Source: Symbiodinium natans
Lineage: Eukaryota > Sar > Dinophyceae > Suessiales > Symbiodiniaceae
Direction: 5' to 3'
Assembly (NCBI GenBank): GCA_905221605.1
Contig: CAJNDS010002746.1
Location: 552,389 to 616,388, forward strand
Length of the DNA: 64,000 nt
The stretch's first letter is position 1. Each line of letters opens with the position of its first letter. Below are positions 12,234 to 19,087 of the stretch, one piece after another. The notes beneath the pieces are model-generated. The model was not told the DNA's origin, ran no database searches, and saw only the letters and a program-made list of their open reading frames with translations. Made by a program: the position numbers and the translations under genes.

Positions 12234-12591
12234 CCCCTCGCTCGGTTGACTTGATGATGTTGAGTTTTCCTACATCCCTACTAGTACAACGCCCTCAGTT
12301 CTTCTTGTGCTCATGAGCCAACCCCCCCCCCCCAGAAAAGACTCTTGACACGAAACCCTAAAAGCCGAAACCTTACAATTACCTTAAACCCTAAACCCTA
12401 AACATAAGCCCTGAACCCTAAACCTTAAACCCTAAACCCTGAACCCTAAACCCTGAACCTAAACCCTAAACCCTAATCCCTAAACCCTAAACCCACTAAG
12501 CCCAAGCTGCCATCTCGTAGCTGGCCGACTGGAAGTAGATTCTTGCGCGCTGGCAGCGCGAGAGAGACTTGGCGGAGGAAGGGCTGGCAGT
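471..12591 (-). CDS. Split gene 1: voltage-gated cation channel, S1-S6 unit in about 15 exons
   Basis: A minus-strand gene reconstructed from short exons that run from about 12.6 kb down to 0.47 kb. In order they encode a pre-S1 segment, S1, the S1-S2 loop, S2, S3, an S4 voltage sensor with a basic residue at every third position, the S4-S5 linker, S5, the pore helix and P-loop, S6, and a post-S6 segment. Of the joins tested, nearly all preserve frame with an AG acceptor and a GT or GC donor; the two around the 11.0 kb exon and the pre-S1 join do not resolve. The product would be an ion-conducting plasma- or endomembrane channel of the voltage-gated ion channel superfamily. The pore sequence resembles the family common in dinoflagellates and other alveolates, as I remember it. 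Ion selectivity cannot be read from this sequence. The C-terminus continues left of the window, and the N-terminus may extend to 15.9 or 17.7 kb. Further six-helix domains outside the window are possible. Introns are 0.4-1.6 kb and full of telomere-type repeats. Confidence 0.9.
513..1105. repeat. Intron: CCCTAAA array plus dispersed repeat A
   Basis: Holds a near-perfect CCCTAAA array (about 561-643, roughly 12 units), a poly-G run near 677-686, a copy of dispersed repeat family A (about 692-802), and a degenerate CCCTAAA block at 970-1055 that abuts the S6 exon. Confidence 0.8.
1106..1147 (-). CDS. Channel exon: S6 helix
   Basis: 42 nt encoding VLGFAVLNVVNSVF, a typical S6 of this channel family. 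The acceptor is caag|GTG and the donor is GC (gccact). It joins the post-S6 exon in frame to give NSVFVQQTMK. A TTTAGGG array starts about 13 nt to its right and a CCCTAAA block lies on its left. Confidence 0.9.
1148..1923. repeat. Intron: TTTAGGG and CCCTAAA blocks
   Basis: Blocks: TTTAGGG 1160-1202, CCCTAAA about 1340-1393, CCCTAAA 1508-1583, TTTAGGG 1674-1745. A unique piece at about 1397-1450 shows no convincing coding signal. Confidence 0.75.
1924..1954 (-). CDS. Channel microexon: start of S6 region
   Basis: 31 nt encoding FSIFFLCYRC, hydrophobic, sitting between the pore exon and the S6 exon. Phases fit exactly: TG|G from the pore exon gives W, and the GC donor (gcgccc) joins to GTG of S6. 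The joined reading is NVSEWFSIFF...YRCVLGFAV. Confidence 0.87.
1955..2900. repeat. Intron: repeat B copy and two large telomere-type arrays
   Basis: Contains a G run (about 2060-2075), a copy of dispersed family B (about 2245-2355), CCCTAAA 2356-2437, TTTAGGG 2533-2638 (about 15 units) and a long degenerate CCCTAAA-like tract (2639-2870). A 90-bp unique piece at 2440-2530 is unexplained. Confidence 0.8.
2901..2960 (-). CDS. Channel exon: P-loop / selectivity region
   Basis: 60 nt encoding IMFANWGPPCRVVVENVSEW. This matches the ANW..P.R...ENVSEW pore signature I associate with dinoflagellate and other alveolate channels. The acceptor is ccaag|G. It joins the upstream pore-helix exon to read SMFEIMFANW. 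The donor is GC (gcctcc). Confidence 0.92.
2961..4477. repeat. Intron: repeat A copy, several CCCTAAA arrays
   Basis: The longest channel intron. It has a family A copy (about 3145-3256), a G-rich telomere-like region 3290-3660, CCCTAAA arrays 3935-4017, 4183-4240 and 4321-4407, and a C run then A run at 4420-4439. A 75-bp piece near 4245-4320 is open in several frames but was not placed in the channel. Confidence 0.75.
4478..4527 (-). CDS. Channel exon: pore helix
   Basis: 50 nt encoding VFRYYGTFTRTILSMFE, the pore-helix motif (YYGTF.R....MFE) of this channel family. The acceptor is ggcag|GTG. A GC donor (gcgccc) in phase 2 is needed to continue into IMFANW; the alternative GT donor six bases further would break the frame. 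Confidence 0.92.
4528..5180. repeat. Intron: octamer and heptamer telomere variants
   Basis: TTTAGGG 4565-4605, a run of CCCCTAAA octamers (about 4793-4850) merging into CCCTAAA, TTTAGGG 4952-4983, then an AT-richer stretch (5050-5155) with alternating purine/pyrimidine words. Confidence 0.75.
5181..5283 (-). CDS. Channel exon: S5 end to pore turret
   Basis: 103 nt encoding SDAEGLLTFVQCVAGLI followed by LSTLCRDFIENESGDVV. The donor is the most canonical in the gene (gtaaga) and joins in phase 0 to GTG TTC of the pore-helix exon. The telomere blocks around this exon are reversed relative to most others (TTTAGGG to the left at 4952-4983, CCCTAAA directly right at 5292-5368). Confidence 0.9.
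5284..5840. repeat. Intron: CCCTAAA arrays
   Basis: Holds CCCTAAA 5292-5368, then tagggtttaggg, and a CCCTAAA/CCCTGAA block 5700-5790. The 5400-5640 stretch is unique, open on the minus strand for 63 codons, but lacks channel similarity and its C-terminal codons are repeat-derived. Confidence 0.7.
5841..5906 (-). CDS. Channel exon: S4-S5 linker and start of S5
   Basis: 66 nt encoding LQLLIKCLAASRDMLLWSF. It matches the L.LL.KCL.AS..ML.WS motif of these channels. The acceptor is ccaag|G and joins S4 as ...LAWLQLL. The donor that keeps frame would be GA (gactcc), so the 3' end is less certain than the core. Confidence 0.9.
5907..6370. repeat. Intron: TTTAGGG, repeat A copy, CCCTAAA
   Basis: A textbook example of the intron layout, read in plus coordinates: TTTAGGG block 5920-6040 next to one exon, a dispersed family A copy 6055-6180, and CCCTAAA 6309-6362 next to the other exon. 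Confidence 0.85.
6371..6449 (-). CDS. Channel exon: S4 voltage sensor
   Basis: 79 nt encoding LLRMGKLARAFRMVTMSSVL. Basic residues occur every third position (R, K, R, R; the preceding R is split over the junction), which is the gating-charge ladder of a voltage sensor. The acceptor is cgag|GC; the donor gtaggt runs directly into gtttggggtttaggg, so the donor sits at the edge of the telomere-type array. Confidence 0.94.
6450..6934. repeat. Intron: TTTAGGGG octamers to CCCTAAA
   Basis: TTTAGGG then a run of TTTAGGGG octamers (about 6492-6562) back to TTTAGGG (to about 6605); CCCTAAA array 6834-6900 at the other end. The middle (6610-6830) is G-rich then C-rich telomere-like sequence. Confidence 0.8.
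6935..6992 (-). CDS. Channel exon: S3-S4 linker
   Basis: 58 nt encoding AEVAVAYVSQGLPVSPILF. A GC donor (gcgcct) in phase 1 joins S4 as SPILFRLLRMGK, exactly as expected at the start of S4. The acceptor is ccccag|GCC. Confidence 0.88.
6993..7480. repeat. Intron: TTTAGGG and CCCTAAA blocks
   Basis: TTTAGGG/TGTAGGG block 6995-7145 and CCCTAAA block 7322-7427. A short unique piece 7255-7320 has no assigned function. Confidence 0.78.
7481..7520 (-). CDS. Channel exon: S3 helix
   Basis: 40 nt encoding WLNYIDFAVSLIS, with the conserved N..D of S3. The acceptor is cccag|G. The donor gtggct joins in phase 0 to AEVAVAY. Confidence 0.88.
7521..8515. repeat. Intron: homogenised TTAAGGG and TTTAAGGG blocks
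   Basis: Contains a pure run of TTAAGGG units (about 7539-7619) that switches to TTTAGGG, a CCCTAAA block 7725-7812, and about 370 bp of TTTAAGGG octamers (8095-8466). A 75-bp piece at 7820-7900 is open on the minus strand but has no place in the channel. Confidence 0.82.
8516..8548 (-). CDS. Channel exon: S2 C-terminal part
   Basis: 33 nt encoding LRITILQSDFW. The acceptor is cttag|G; joining to the previous exon gives VDVLLRITIL. The GC donor (gcgagt) joins to WLNYID. The flanking blocks are in reversed orientation (G-rich left, CCCTAAA right). Confidence 0.87.
8549..9521. repeat. Intron: repeat A and B copies, CT run
   Basis: Short CCCTAAA block 8578-8600, a family B copy about 8928-9000, a CT microsatellite 9150-9168, a family A copy about 9318-9405, and CCCTAAA 9414-9455. 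A minus-strand open stretch 8596-8841 shows no recognisable domain. Confidence 0.72.
9522..9543 (-). CDS. Channel microexon (22 nt): S2 N-terminal part
   Basis: 22 nt encoding IFTVDV with split codons at both ends. The acceptor is gcag|GC, the donor gttgcc. Joining both ways gives AFTGIFTVDVLLRITIL, a convincing S2 with the conserved acidic residue. One of the shortest exons seen here. Confidence 0.87.
9544..10271. repeat. Intron: CCCTAAA array, poly-C tract, CCCTAAAA variants
   Basis: CCCTAAA array 9597-9683; C homopolymer about 9985-10008; a long run of CCCTAAAA and CCCTGAAA octamer variants 10021-10218. Confidence 0.8.
10272..10335 (-). CDS. Channel exon: S1-S2 loop
   Basis: 64 nt encoding VTPMDKAWWDHFFEVGDIAF. 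The acceptor is ctcag|GTG. A GC donor (gctcca) in phase 1 joins to GC ATC TTC of the next exon. A CCCTAAA-like block lies left and a TTTAGGG block right. Confidence 0.9.
10336..10991. repeat. Intron: TTTAGGG array and adjacent B and A repeats
   Basis: TTTAGGG 10351-10433 (about 12 units), family B copy about 10505-10618 directly followed by family A copy about 10622-10735, then CCCTAAA 10890-10965. Confidence 0.82.
10992..11058 (-). CDS. Channel exon (frame uncertain): S1-S2 loop
   Basis: Exon-like island between S1 and the rest of the S1-S2 loop, flanked by CCCTAAA left and TTTAGGG right. The acceptor is gcaag|GTC. Two frames are plausible: LDSFWALTRQLAS or SGQLLGIDEATGKLRSRHVL; neither resolves both junctions cleanly. 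Confidence 0.6.
11059..11659. repeat. Intron: repeat A copy between telomere-type blocks
   Basis: TTTAGGG-like block 11084-11125, family A copy about 11252-11362, a long CCCTAAA/CCCTAAC/CCCCAAA block 11500-11640. Confidence 0.78.
11660..11725 (-). CDS. Channel exon: S1 helix
   Basis: Encodes KVIASLLCINVMWMAFELQL, a typical S1 with the hydrophobic stretch ending in FELQ. The 3' end is gtgcgc or gcgcag. On the plus strand a CCCTAAA array is on the left and a CT microsatellite on the right. Confidence 0.9.
11739..12048 (+). repeat. CT-rich microsatellite
   Basis: About 300 bp of ctcttt, ctctgt, ctctgg and pure ct units, arranged as homogeneous sub-blocks. It forms a pyrimidine tract on the plus strand. 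The open frames over it are low-complexity translations, not genes. Confidence 0.93.
12049..12513. repeat. Intron: CT run, poly-C and CCCTAAA block
   Basis: Continues the S1-side intron: TTTAGGG words 12045-12065, a CT run 12195-12235, a C run near 12322-12333, and a CCCTAAA/CCCTGAA block 12385-12497. Confidence 0.75.
12514..12591 (-). CDS. Channel exon: pre-S1 segment
   Basis: 78 nt, 26 codons, including SRCQRARIYFQSASYE, which resembles the cytosolic run into S1. Flanked by CCCTAAA left and TTTAGGG right. The junction to S1 is ambiguous because GAG occurs at both ends; a GA donor or a shifted junction is required. Confidence 0.75.
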
Positions 12592-13602
12592 CTCGTCAGT
12601 TTTGGGGTTTAGGGTTTAGGGCTTATAGAAATTGTATAGGTTTTGGGTCCCAATAACGTCTTGAACGAAACGTTTCGACCGAAGGTCCAAAGCCGACAAA
12701 GAGTTGGGGACCAAATGAAGCCTAGAAGGGCTTGCGGGCCCATATTCCTTCAAATAAGGGATTCCAGTACGGTAGCATACTGTATGTGATCCCCACTTTG
12801 GGGTTCAGTCGGCCCCCAAAAAGATCTCCCTCTCTGCCGCGGCTCCGAGAAAGACGCGGACTGCTCCGTGTCCTGCACGCACAAGCGGGTTGCTCTAGGA
12901 TCTTAGGAGAAGCGAGAGCTTAGGGTTACCCCCTGGGTTTTGTAATCTAATAGCCCTGAGACCTGAACAAGCCCGAAACCCTAAGCGCTAAAATCCCTAA
13001 GCCCTAAACCCGTGAGGCCCTTAGAGCTTTCGAAGCCCCTACAGTCCAGAACCAAATTCGCCGAGAGATTCCACCACACGCTCAGAATGTAAAATTAGAG
13101 ACTCAAACCCTAAACCATAAGGTTTAGAGGGTTCGGGTTCAGGGGTTTAGGGTCTGGGGTTTAGACTGTAGACTCAGGGGGACCAGATGCACAAATTGGG
13201 ATCATATACCGCGTGCTGCTGTAATCCCTACTAAGGTATGCGGACCATCAACCCTAAACCCTAAACCCTAAACCCTAACCCCCCCCACCCCCCCCACCCG
13301 CCCCATGAAGCTCTCGACAGCAAGGGGCCAGGAGTTGAGATCAGCCCCCTCAACTCTGCCGATTGGACCCGATTTGGGCGGTCAGCTACGGTCTGTATAC
13401 AAAAACTAGCAGGAATCTCGCAGCCGATGCAAGAAGTACCTGCATCTTGAACCCAAAACCCACTACACAAACCGCGGACGCACCCTAAACCCTAAACCCT
13501 AAACCCTAAACCCTAAACCCTAAGCCCTAAACCCTAAACCCTAAACCCTAAACCCTAAACCCTAAGCCCTAAGCCCTAAGCCCTGAACCCACAACCCTAA
13601 AC
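12592..13602. repeat. Intron-like region with repeat C copies
   Basis: Short TTTAGGG block 12603-12625, family C-like words near 12698 and a copy near 13176-13252, C-rich run 13279-13304, CCCTAAA arrays 13484-13590. A 63-codon plus-strand open frame at 12732-12923 has no recognised motif. Confidence 0.65.
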
Positions 13603-13654
13603 CTTCCTCGAAGAGCTGCGGCAGCCAATCGTCGGAACTCATCCTTTCTCGGGG
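13603..13654 (-). CDS. Candidate exon upstream of the channel core
   Basis: Reads PRERMSSDDWLPQLFEE. The acceptor is cttag|CCC. The donor is gtttaggg, that is, the first telomere-type unit itself supplies the GT. CCCTAAA on the left and a long TTTAGGG array on the right. Membership of gene 1 is by position only. Confidence 0.68.
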
Positions 13655-14544
13655 CTAAGAGGGCAACTGGGACTTGGGGGGCGGGGGGGGGGGGGGGGGG
13701 GTTGGGTTTTAGGGTTTAGGGTTTAGGGTTTAGGGTTTAGGGTTTAGGGTTTAGGGTTTAGGGTTTAGGGTTTAGGGTTTAGGGTTTAGGGTTTAGGGTT
13801 TAGGGCTTAGGGTTTAGGATTTAGGGTTTAGGGTTTAGGGTTTCGGGTTTGAGGCTTAAGGGGTTCAAGGTTTTAGAGCTCAGAGGAGTTGAGGGGTTGA
13901 GGCGACTTCTTTTTCTCTAACTTTGAGGGTTGGCCGGACTTTCATGGCTTCGGGCTTCTCAAGGGTTTCGGGATTCGGGGTTGGGGGTTTGGAGTTTAGG
14001 GTTTAGGGTTTAGGGTTTCGGGATTCGGGGTTGGGGGTTGGGGGTTTAGGGTTTAGGGTTTAGGGTTTAGGGTTTAGGGCTTAGGGTCCTGTTCACTCTC
14101 CGATGTCTTGGAAGCGTCGGTAGCTACTACTTCTCCAGCTACAAAGTAACGGGCTTCAAAGGTCAAGAAATTTTGAATCTTCAAGTTAAAAGGAAACCCA
14201 AATGGACATGTCCCAAAAAACCCCCCCAAATCCACCCGCCAACAAAAAAGGGACATAACACGATCAGGTTGTAATCAGGGTACCCTTTTTGGAGTTGGTT
14301 ACACAAGGGAACAGAAGGGATGCCATTGGGCTACCAAGCTATTCTCGGAACGCGCCCACACCAGATCTTCAGAAACCTTAACCTCCCACACCCTGAATAG
14401 TCCTCACCCAACCTCAATACTCCTCAACCCTCATCCCTAAACCCGGAACCCTAAACCGGCCCAAAACCCTAAACCCTAAACCCTAAACCCTAAACCCTAA
14501 ACCCTAAACCCTAAACCCTAAACCCTAAACCCTAAACCCTAAAC
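13655..14544. repeat. Intron: poly-G run and TTTAGGG/CCCTAAA arrays
   Basis: G homopolymer about 13677-13701, TTTAGGG array 13706-13850 (about 20 units with few variants), TTTAGGG block 14043-14092, degenerate family A copy about 14262-14340, CCCTAAA 14463-14544. Confidence 0.82.
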
Positions 14545-14604
14545 CATGTCGAGGCTCCGAGACATGCGATGGCCATGCGGCGGCTTCTGAAAGAGCCCCT
14601 TGGC
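14545..14604 (-). CDS. Candidate exon upstream of the channel core
   Basis: 60 nt; best frame reads KGLFQKPPHGHRMSRSLDM. The acceptor is cccag|GCC. The donor GT is again the start of a telomere unit (gtttaggg). It is bounded by perfect arrays on both sides (CCCTAAA ending at 14544, TTTAGGG from 14607). Confidence 0.68.
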
Positions 14605-15046
14605 CTGGGTTTAGGGTTAGGGTTTAGGGTTTAGGGATTGAGTAGGGTTTAGGGTTTAGGGTTTAGGGTTTAGGGTTTAGGGTTTAGGGTTTAGGGTTTA
14701 GGGTTTAGGGTTTAGGGTTTAGGGTTTAGGGTTTGGGTTTTAGGTTTAGGGTTTAGGGTTTAGGGTTTAGGGTTTAGGGTTTAGGGTTTAGGGTTTAGGG
14801 TTTAGGGTTTAGGGTTTAGGGTTTAGGGTTTAGGGTGTAGGGTGTAGGGTGTAGGGTGTAGGGTGTAGGGTGTAGGGTTTAGGGTTTAGGGTTTAGGGTG
14901 CACAGATTGCTCGATGTATCTACTTTGGCCCCAAGACTACCCCGAACAAAAACTCGGAAGTTAAATTTTCCCTAAACCCTAAAATAGAGTTTAGGGTTGA
15001 GGACCCCCAAAAACCCTAAACCCTAAACCCTGAGCCCGCGCCTCAC
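14605..15046 (+). repeat. Large TTTAGGG array with TGTAGGG block
   Basis: About 290 bp (14607-14900) of TTTAGGG, with a homogeneous TGTAGGG sub-block (about 14833-14875). One of the longest arrays in the window. 14901-15046 is degenerate repeat. Confidence 0.92.
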
Positions 15047-15083
15047 CATCGGTGTCATCCAGTGCGTCCAAGATGTTCCGCGC
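15047..15083 (-). CDS. Candidate exon upstream of the channel core
   Basis: 37 nt reading ARNILDALDDTD. The acceptor is gccag|GCG, the donor gtgagg (near-canonical). CCCTAAA lies on its left and CCCCAAA words on its right. Confidence 0.68.
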
Positions 15084-15678
15084 CTGGCATACACCCTGAC
15101 CCCCAAACCCCAAACCCCAAACCCCAAACACTAAACCCCAAACCCCAAACCCTAAACCCTATCCTACACTTGCACAACAACTTCCGGATGCTCTTTTGGG
15201 TTTAAGGGGGCTGATAAGCGCACCTAAATCCTTAAAAAAGGCCTTCTCTGCGTCCCTAGTTCTAGCTTGAGGCCCACATGAAGCCAGGTGTTGGGGTTTG
15301 GGTTTAGGGTTTAGGGTTTGGGATTTAAGTGTTGGGGTTTGGGATTTAGGTGTTGGGGTTTGGGTTTAGGGTTTAGGGTTAGGGTTTAGGGTTTAGGGTT
15401 TAGGGTTTAGGGTTTAGGGTTTAGGGTTTAGGGTTTAGGGTTTAGGGTTTAGGGTTTAGGGTTTAGGGCTTAGGGTTTAGGGTTTAGGGTGCAGACAAAA
15501 ACAACCTTCGGATTAGCCTTAGGGGTCCAACGCCTCTTGTAGTCATACAGGCCCCTCGACCTTGCGGGCTGAGCTGAGGCTACTCCGAATCTGGAGTGGA
15601 ATCGGCAGAACAAAGAGAAGGTTTAGGGTTTAGGGTTTAGGGTTTAGGGTTTAGGGTTTAGGGTTTAGGGTTTAGGGT
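15084..15678. repeat. Intron: TTTAGGG arrays
   Basis: Partial family A copy 15188-15262, TTTGGGG/TTTAGGG words 15290-15365, TTTAGGG array 15366-15490, and TTTAGGG 15620-15684. 15491-15620 is unique without a recognised motif. Confidence 0.75.
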
Positions 15679-15912
15679 TTAGGGCATGCTGCAACAGTGA
15701 GTGCCAGCCTTTTCCCCGAAAAGCGCACTGAAATCCTCCTCCGCTTCTTTCAGCTGCTTGACCAGAACCGCCGCAGCTTCCGAAGCACTTGACGCTTGCA
15801 TGTGCCGTTTCGCATGTACAGTGTATCTTGATCGTCCAGGGGCCTTGGCCGAAAGACTCCGAAGCATCTTGCGGCTGCACAGTCGTTCTTTGCAGCTTCG
15901 AAGGACGCTCAT
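15679..15912 (-). CDS. Candidate 5' exon, coiled-coil-like
   Basis: Up to 77 open codons with an in-frame ATG at 15912. It contains EAAAVLVKQLKEAEEDF, a heptad-like amphipathic segment, and a basic N-terminal part. It could be the first coding exon of gene 1 or the end of a neighbouring gene. A GC donor (gctggc) lies before the telomere block on its left. Product not recognised; the opposite-strand open frames here are shadows. Confidence 0.6.
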   Translation of the reverse strand: MSVLRSCKERLCSRKMLRSLSAKAPGRSRYTVHAKRHMQASSASEAAAVLVKQLKEAEEDFSALFGEKAGTHCCSMP

Positions 15913-16456
15913 GTCAGAACCCTTCTGAGGGCTTGCATCCAGGAATCCATAAGTATACTGTATATACTTGGTCCCTACAGCTACTAAATAAGAATTCCTT
16001 TTTTGAGGCCCCAGTTTATGCTACATGGGTATATGAACCCGAAACCCCAAACCCTAAACCGTAAACTCTAAACCCTAATCCCTAAACCCAATGTTTGGTT
16101 TTCATTTGGTCGCCCAGGCTTCGAAGATAAGAGTTGACATAGGAACGAGTCAGCAGGGGATGCGTGCTGTTGCCATAGGTTCCCAGGGGGACCGAATGAA
16201 CGCTAATATTGGGGGTCATATATCCTATACAAGGTATACTCTGGTTTTGATACTACCATAATCCGATTATACTGTATAAACCCCTTGATGCTTCATCTGG
16301 CCCTGAAACCCTAAAACCCCAACACCGCAAAACCCCAAAACCCTACAACCCTACAACCCTAAAACCCTAAAAGCCTAAAACCCTATACCTAAACCCCTAA
16401 AACCCGAAATCTTTCTGGGCCCATTTCGTCCCCAAAAAGGGGACGCTGCACCTTAC
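15913..16456. other. Unique sequence with a repeat C copy
   Basis: Weakly repetitive stretch with a family C copy (about 16180-16290, ending in a short AT-rich part) and CCCTAAA-like octamers 16300-16400. No exon was recognised; it could contain promoter sequence for gene 1 if the 15.7 kb exon is first, but no promoter motif was identified. Confidence 0.45.
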
Positions 16457-16485
16457 GCATACAGCAAGCTCCGGGGCGTGGCGGG
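16457..16485 (-). CDS. Candidate short exon
   Basis: 29 nt reading PATPRSLLY with acceptor cag|CCC and a good donor gtaagg. Very short and without family support. Confidence 0.4.
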
Positions 16486-17131
16486 CTGACTTACACACAA
16501 ACCAGGAAGATACTTTGTCCAGGGGAGTATAGGGTGAGGGTTTGGGGTTTAGGTTCTAGGGTTTAGGGTTCAGCGTGTGGCTCGAAAGGATTTCGCCCGA
16601 GACCCTCAGCCTCAGCTAGCTCCCTTGGGTCTTAGGACTCTCTGGGGCTCTGCCAGGCGTGACGGAATGGCAGGGGACCAGACCAGCCCTTGCTCCAAGA
16701 AGTCGCTTAAGCACCCAGAACACGGACACCGAAACTCGAAATCCAGCTGTTCAGGGGCTACCCTGAACCCTAAACCCTACAGTTTTAAGGTTCAGGGTTG
16801 AGGGCTAAGGGTACTGACGCATCCCAATGTCTCCTGTATACGCCTGCACACCATCAGCGGCAGGCCTCGAACAAAGAAAGCAAAAAACACGATCTTGGCG
16901 TGATAATCGTTCAGGGTTTAGGGTTTTGGGGCTACCCTACACCAAAACCCCAAACCCCAAACCCCACACCCTGAACCCTAAACCCGAAACCCGAAACCCT
17001 AAACCCCAACCCGAAGCCCTAAACTCCAAACCCCAAACCCTAAACCCCAAACCCATCACCCGAAATGCTAAACCCCTCACCCGAGAAACCCCAAACCCGA
17101 AACCCTAAACCCTAAACCCTAAACCCGGAGC
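16486..17131. repeat. Degenerate CCCTAAA-like region
   Basis: 16570-16750 is unique and open on the plus strand (74 codons) but without a recognised motif. 16930-17130 is degenerate CCCTAAA/CCCGAAA/CCCCAAA, whose translation gives Asn-Pro-Lys-Pro repeats. Confidence 0.6.
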
Positions 17132-17190
17132 CTGGAATAACCGCAAGCCCGTCGAGGCCAGAATGGAGTCGACGTTGTCCGAGTGGCATC
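17132..17190 (-). CDS. Candidate exon, unassigned
   Basis: 59 nt. One frame reads CHSDNVDSILASTGLRLFQ. The acceptor is aaaag|GAT, the donor gctccg. CCCTAAA array on its left. Gene membership unknown. Confidence 0.5.
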
Positions 17191-17613
17191 CTTTTGGGAT
17201 TCAGTGACTGTGTTTTCGAAAGTCGAGTGTAGGGTGGGGGGTTTGGGGCTTGGGGCTTGGGGCTTGGGGCTTGGGGCTTGGGGCTTGGGGTTTGGGGTTT
17301 CGGTTTAGGGTTTAGGGTTTGGGGTCTATAGGGTTTAGGGTTTAGGGTTGAGGGTACTACTGGTTTCTTCCGACCAAACCAGGAGACAGCTCTTCAAGAT
17401 TCACGGGTCGCCATGGGTATAGGCTACTAGTACCCAAATCTAAGGCTTTCGCCAGATCCCCTACCTATAACCCCAGTCCAAATCTGCCCGTGCACCTCCA
17501 ATGGAACACCCTAAACCCTAAACCCTAAACCCTAAACCCTAAACCCTAAACCCTAAACCCTAAACCCTAAACCCTAAACCCTAAACCCTAACCCTAAACC
17601 CCAAGAATGGAGC
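17191..17613. repeat. CTTGGGG block and CCCTAAA array
   Basis: A homogeneous CTTGGGG block (about 17244-17290) followed by TTTAGGG-like words, and a CCCTAAA array 17505-17600. Confidence 0.82.
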
Positions 17614-17683
17614 CAGGGGGCGGTCCATAGCCTTGGTGGTGCTGCTGTGAATCGAGTTGGGCGACGCGGGGTTCGACACATAC
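17614..17683 (-). CDS. Candidate exon, unassigned
   Basis: Reads YVSNPASPNSIHSSTTKAM. The acceptor is agag|GTA; the donor may be GC (gctcca). It is bounded by CCCTAAA on the left and TTTAGGG on the right. A low-complexity Ser/Thr/Pro-rich segment, perhaps a disordered N-terminal region of gene 1. Confidence 0.55.
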
Positions 17684-17719
17684 CTCTCCGGGCCACGCGC
17701 CCTGCGCGGCGTGGGAGTT

Positions 17720-18610
17720 GGGGTTTAGGGTTTAGGGTTTAGGGTTCAGGGTTCAGGGTTCAGGGTTTGGGGTTTGGGGGTTGGGGGTTGGGGGTTGGGG
17801 GTTTGGGGTTTGGGGTTGGGGGTTTGGGGTTTGGGGTTGGGGGTTTGGGGTTTGGGGTTTGGGGCAAAACCTACACCCTGGATCCTTATCCTCAGACCCC
17901 AAGAGGTATAACACTACAGGAACTCCCAGCTCGAATCATCCTTAAGCCATGTCCCAACCTTCTGGAGTGTAAACCCTAGCTGAACCCAGAGTATGTAAAA
18001 TCAAGGTCCTATCTTTCAGGGTTTCGGGCTATCTTGTTTACATGCTTTTGGGGTCCAGGCAAACCCCAAGCAACTGCAAACGGCCTAAACCCCAAAAGCC
18101 CTAAACGGCCTAAACGGACTAAACCGGTCGGGGGGTTGGGGTGGGGGGGGTGGGGGGCAGGGGGGCAGGGGGGCAGGGGCAGGGGGGCAGGGGGGCAGAG
18201 GGGGGCAGGGGGGGTAGGGGGGTAGGGTGGGGGGGGGGTGGGGGGGGGGGGAGGTAAGGGGGTAAGGGGTAAAGGCACATTTTGTATTCCCACCCAAATT
18301 GGGCATTTTCTGGGTATCCCCACGGAGGTCCCCAAAACGACCCGGAGAGCATCATCGACTCTGTCCTTTTTGAACTTTTGCCGAAGACGCGTTGTTGACT
18401 TTTTGGGGGGGTGCCGGCCACCCCAAATGACCCCTAAAAAGAGCGCGCATCATGAGCATCAGCGGGTCGGGCCTCGGGTTTCGGATGCGGCTGGAAATTT
18501 CGAAAAGGGGCGGGGCAAGGGTGCGCATCACCGCGGCTTCCTTTCTCCTACACGGTTTAGGGTTTAGGGTTTAGGGTTTAGGGTTTAGGGTTTAGGGTTT
18601 AGGGTTTAGG
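17720..18610. repeat. TTTAGGG/TTTGGGG region and large G-rich tract
   Basis: TTTAGGG to TTTGGGG/GTTGGGG variants 17724-17865; a strongly G-rich tract 18125-18262 of ggggca and ggggt units; TTTAGGG 18553-18617. The proline- and glycine-rich open frames over the G tract are compositional. A minus-strand frame at about 18440-18545 (including LAPPLFEISSRIRNPRP) is a weak exon candidate. Confidence 0.75.
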
Positions 18611-19087
18611 GTTTAGGGGGGATCCGGGGACGCGCATCATCAGCACCAGGACTCTTGGGGGGGCTGTGGGCGACAGCCCCATTAGGTTTGGAGCTTCTGG
18701 GTAAGGGCTCACTCTTTGGGTTGGGCTTCTCGGATGATTGTGCACCCAAAGGCGAGCACGTGCACCCTGAACCCCCCCCCCCCCCAAAGAAACCCCAAAA
18801 CATGAACAAAAGGAATTCGGAAGTCTCAGCCCTCAACCTGAACCCCAAACCCTAAACCCCAAAGCCTGAACCCTCAAGCCCCTGCAACTTGAAATTATTC
18901 AACAGTCCAAACCAAGAAAAAGAAACTTTCCTCCAAACTTTCCCCAGGCCTGAACCCTTAAGCATTTCAGGAAACCCTAAACCCTAAACCCTAAACCCTA
19001 AACCCTAAACCCTGAACCCTTATATAAGCATTTCAAGAAACCCTAAACCGGTACCCTCACCTCCCGATTCCCTCCACACAGGTGAGC
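18611..19087. repeat. Unique sequence, poly-C run and CCCTAAA block
   Basis: A C run at 18773-18785, degenerate repeat 18840-18900, CCCTAAA 18973-19012. The open frames at 18599-18855 overlap on both strands and are not supported as genes. Confidence 0.6.

Noticed and set aside
15701-16064. Plus-strand open frames over the 15.7 kb island
   Set aside because: They are antisense shadows of the minus-strand coiled-coil-like frame.
16577-16801. Plus-strand 74-codon gene (MARKDFARD...)
   Set aside because: Its C-terminal codons are CCCTAAA-derived, no family is recognised, and every supported exon in the window is on the other strand.
16827-17108. Asn-Pro-Lys-Pro repeat protein
   Set aside because: NPKP is simply the translation of CCCTAAA-type repeats; likewise the frequent GFRV and GLGFRV endings translate TTTAGGG.
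18009-18421. Proline-rich minus and glycine-rich plus open frames
   Set aside because: They cover a G-rich low-complexity tract, are open in several frames on both strands and show no conserved motif.
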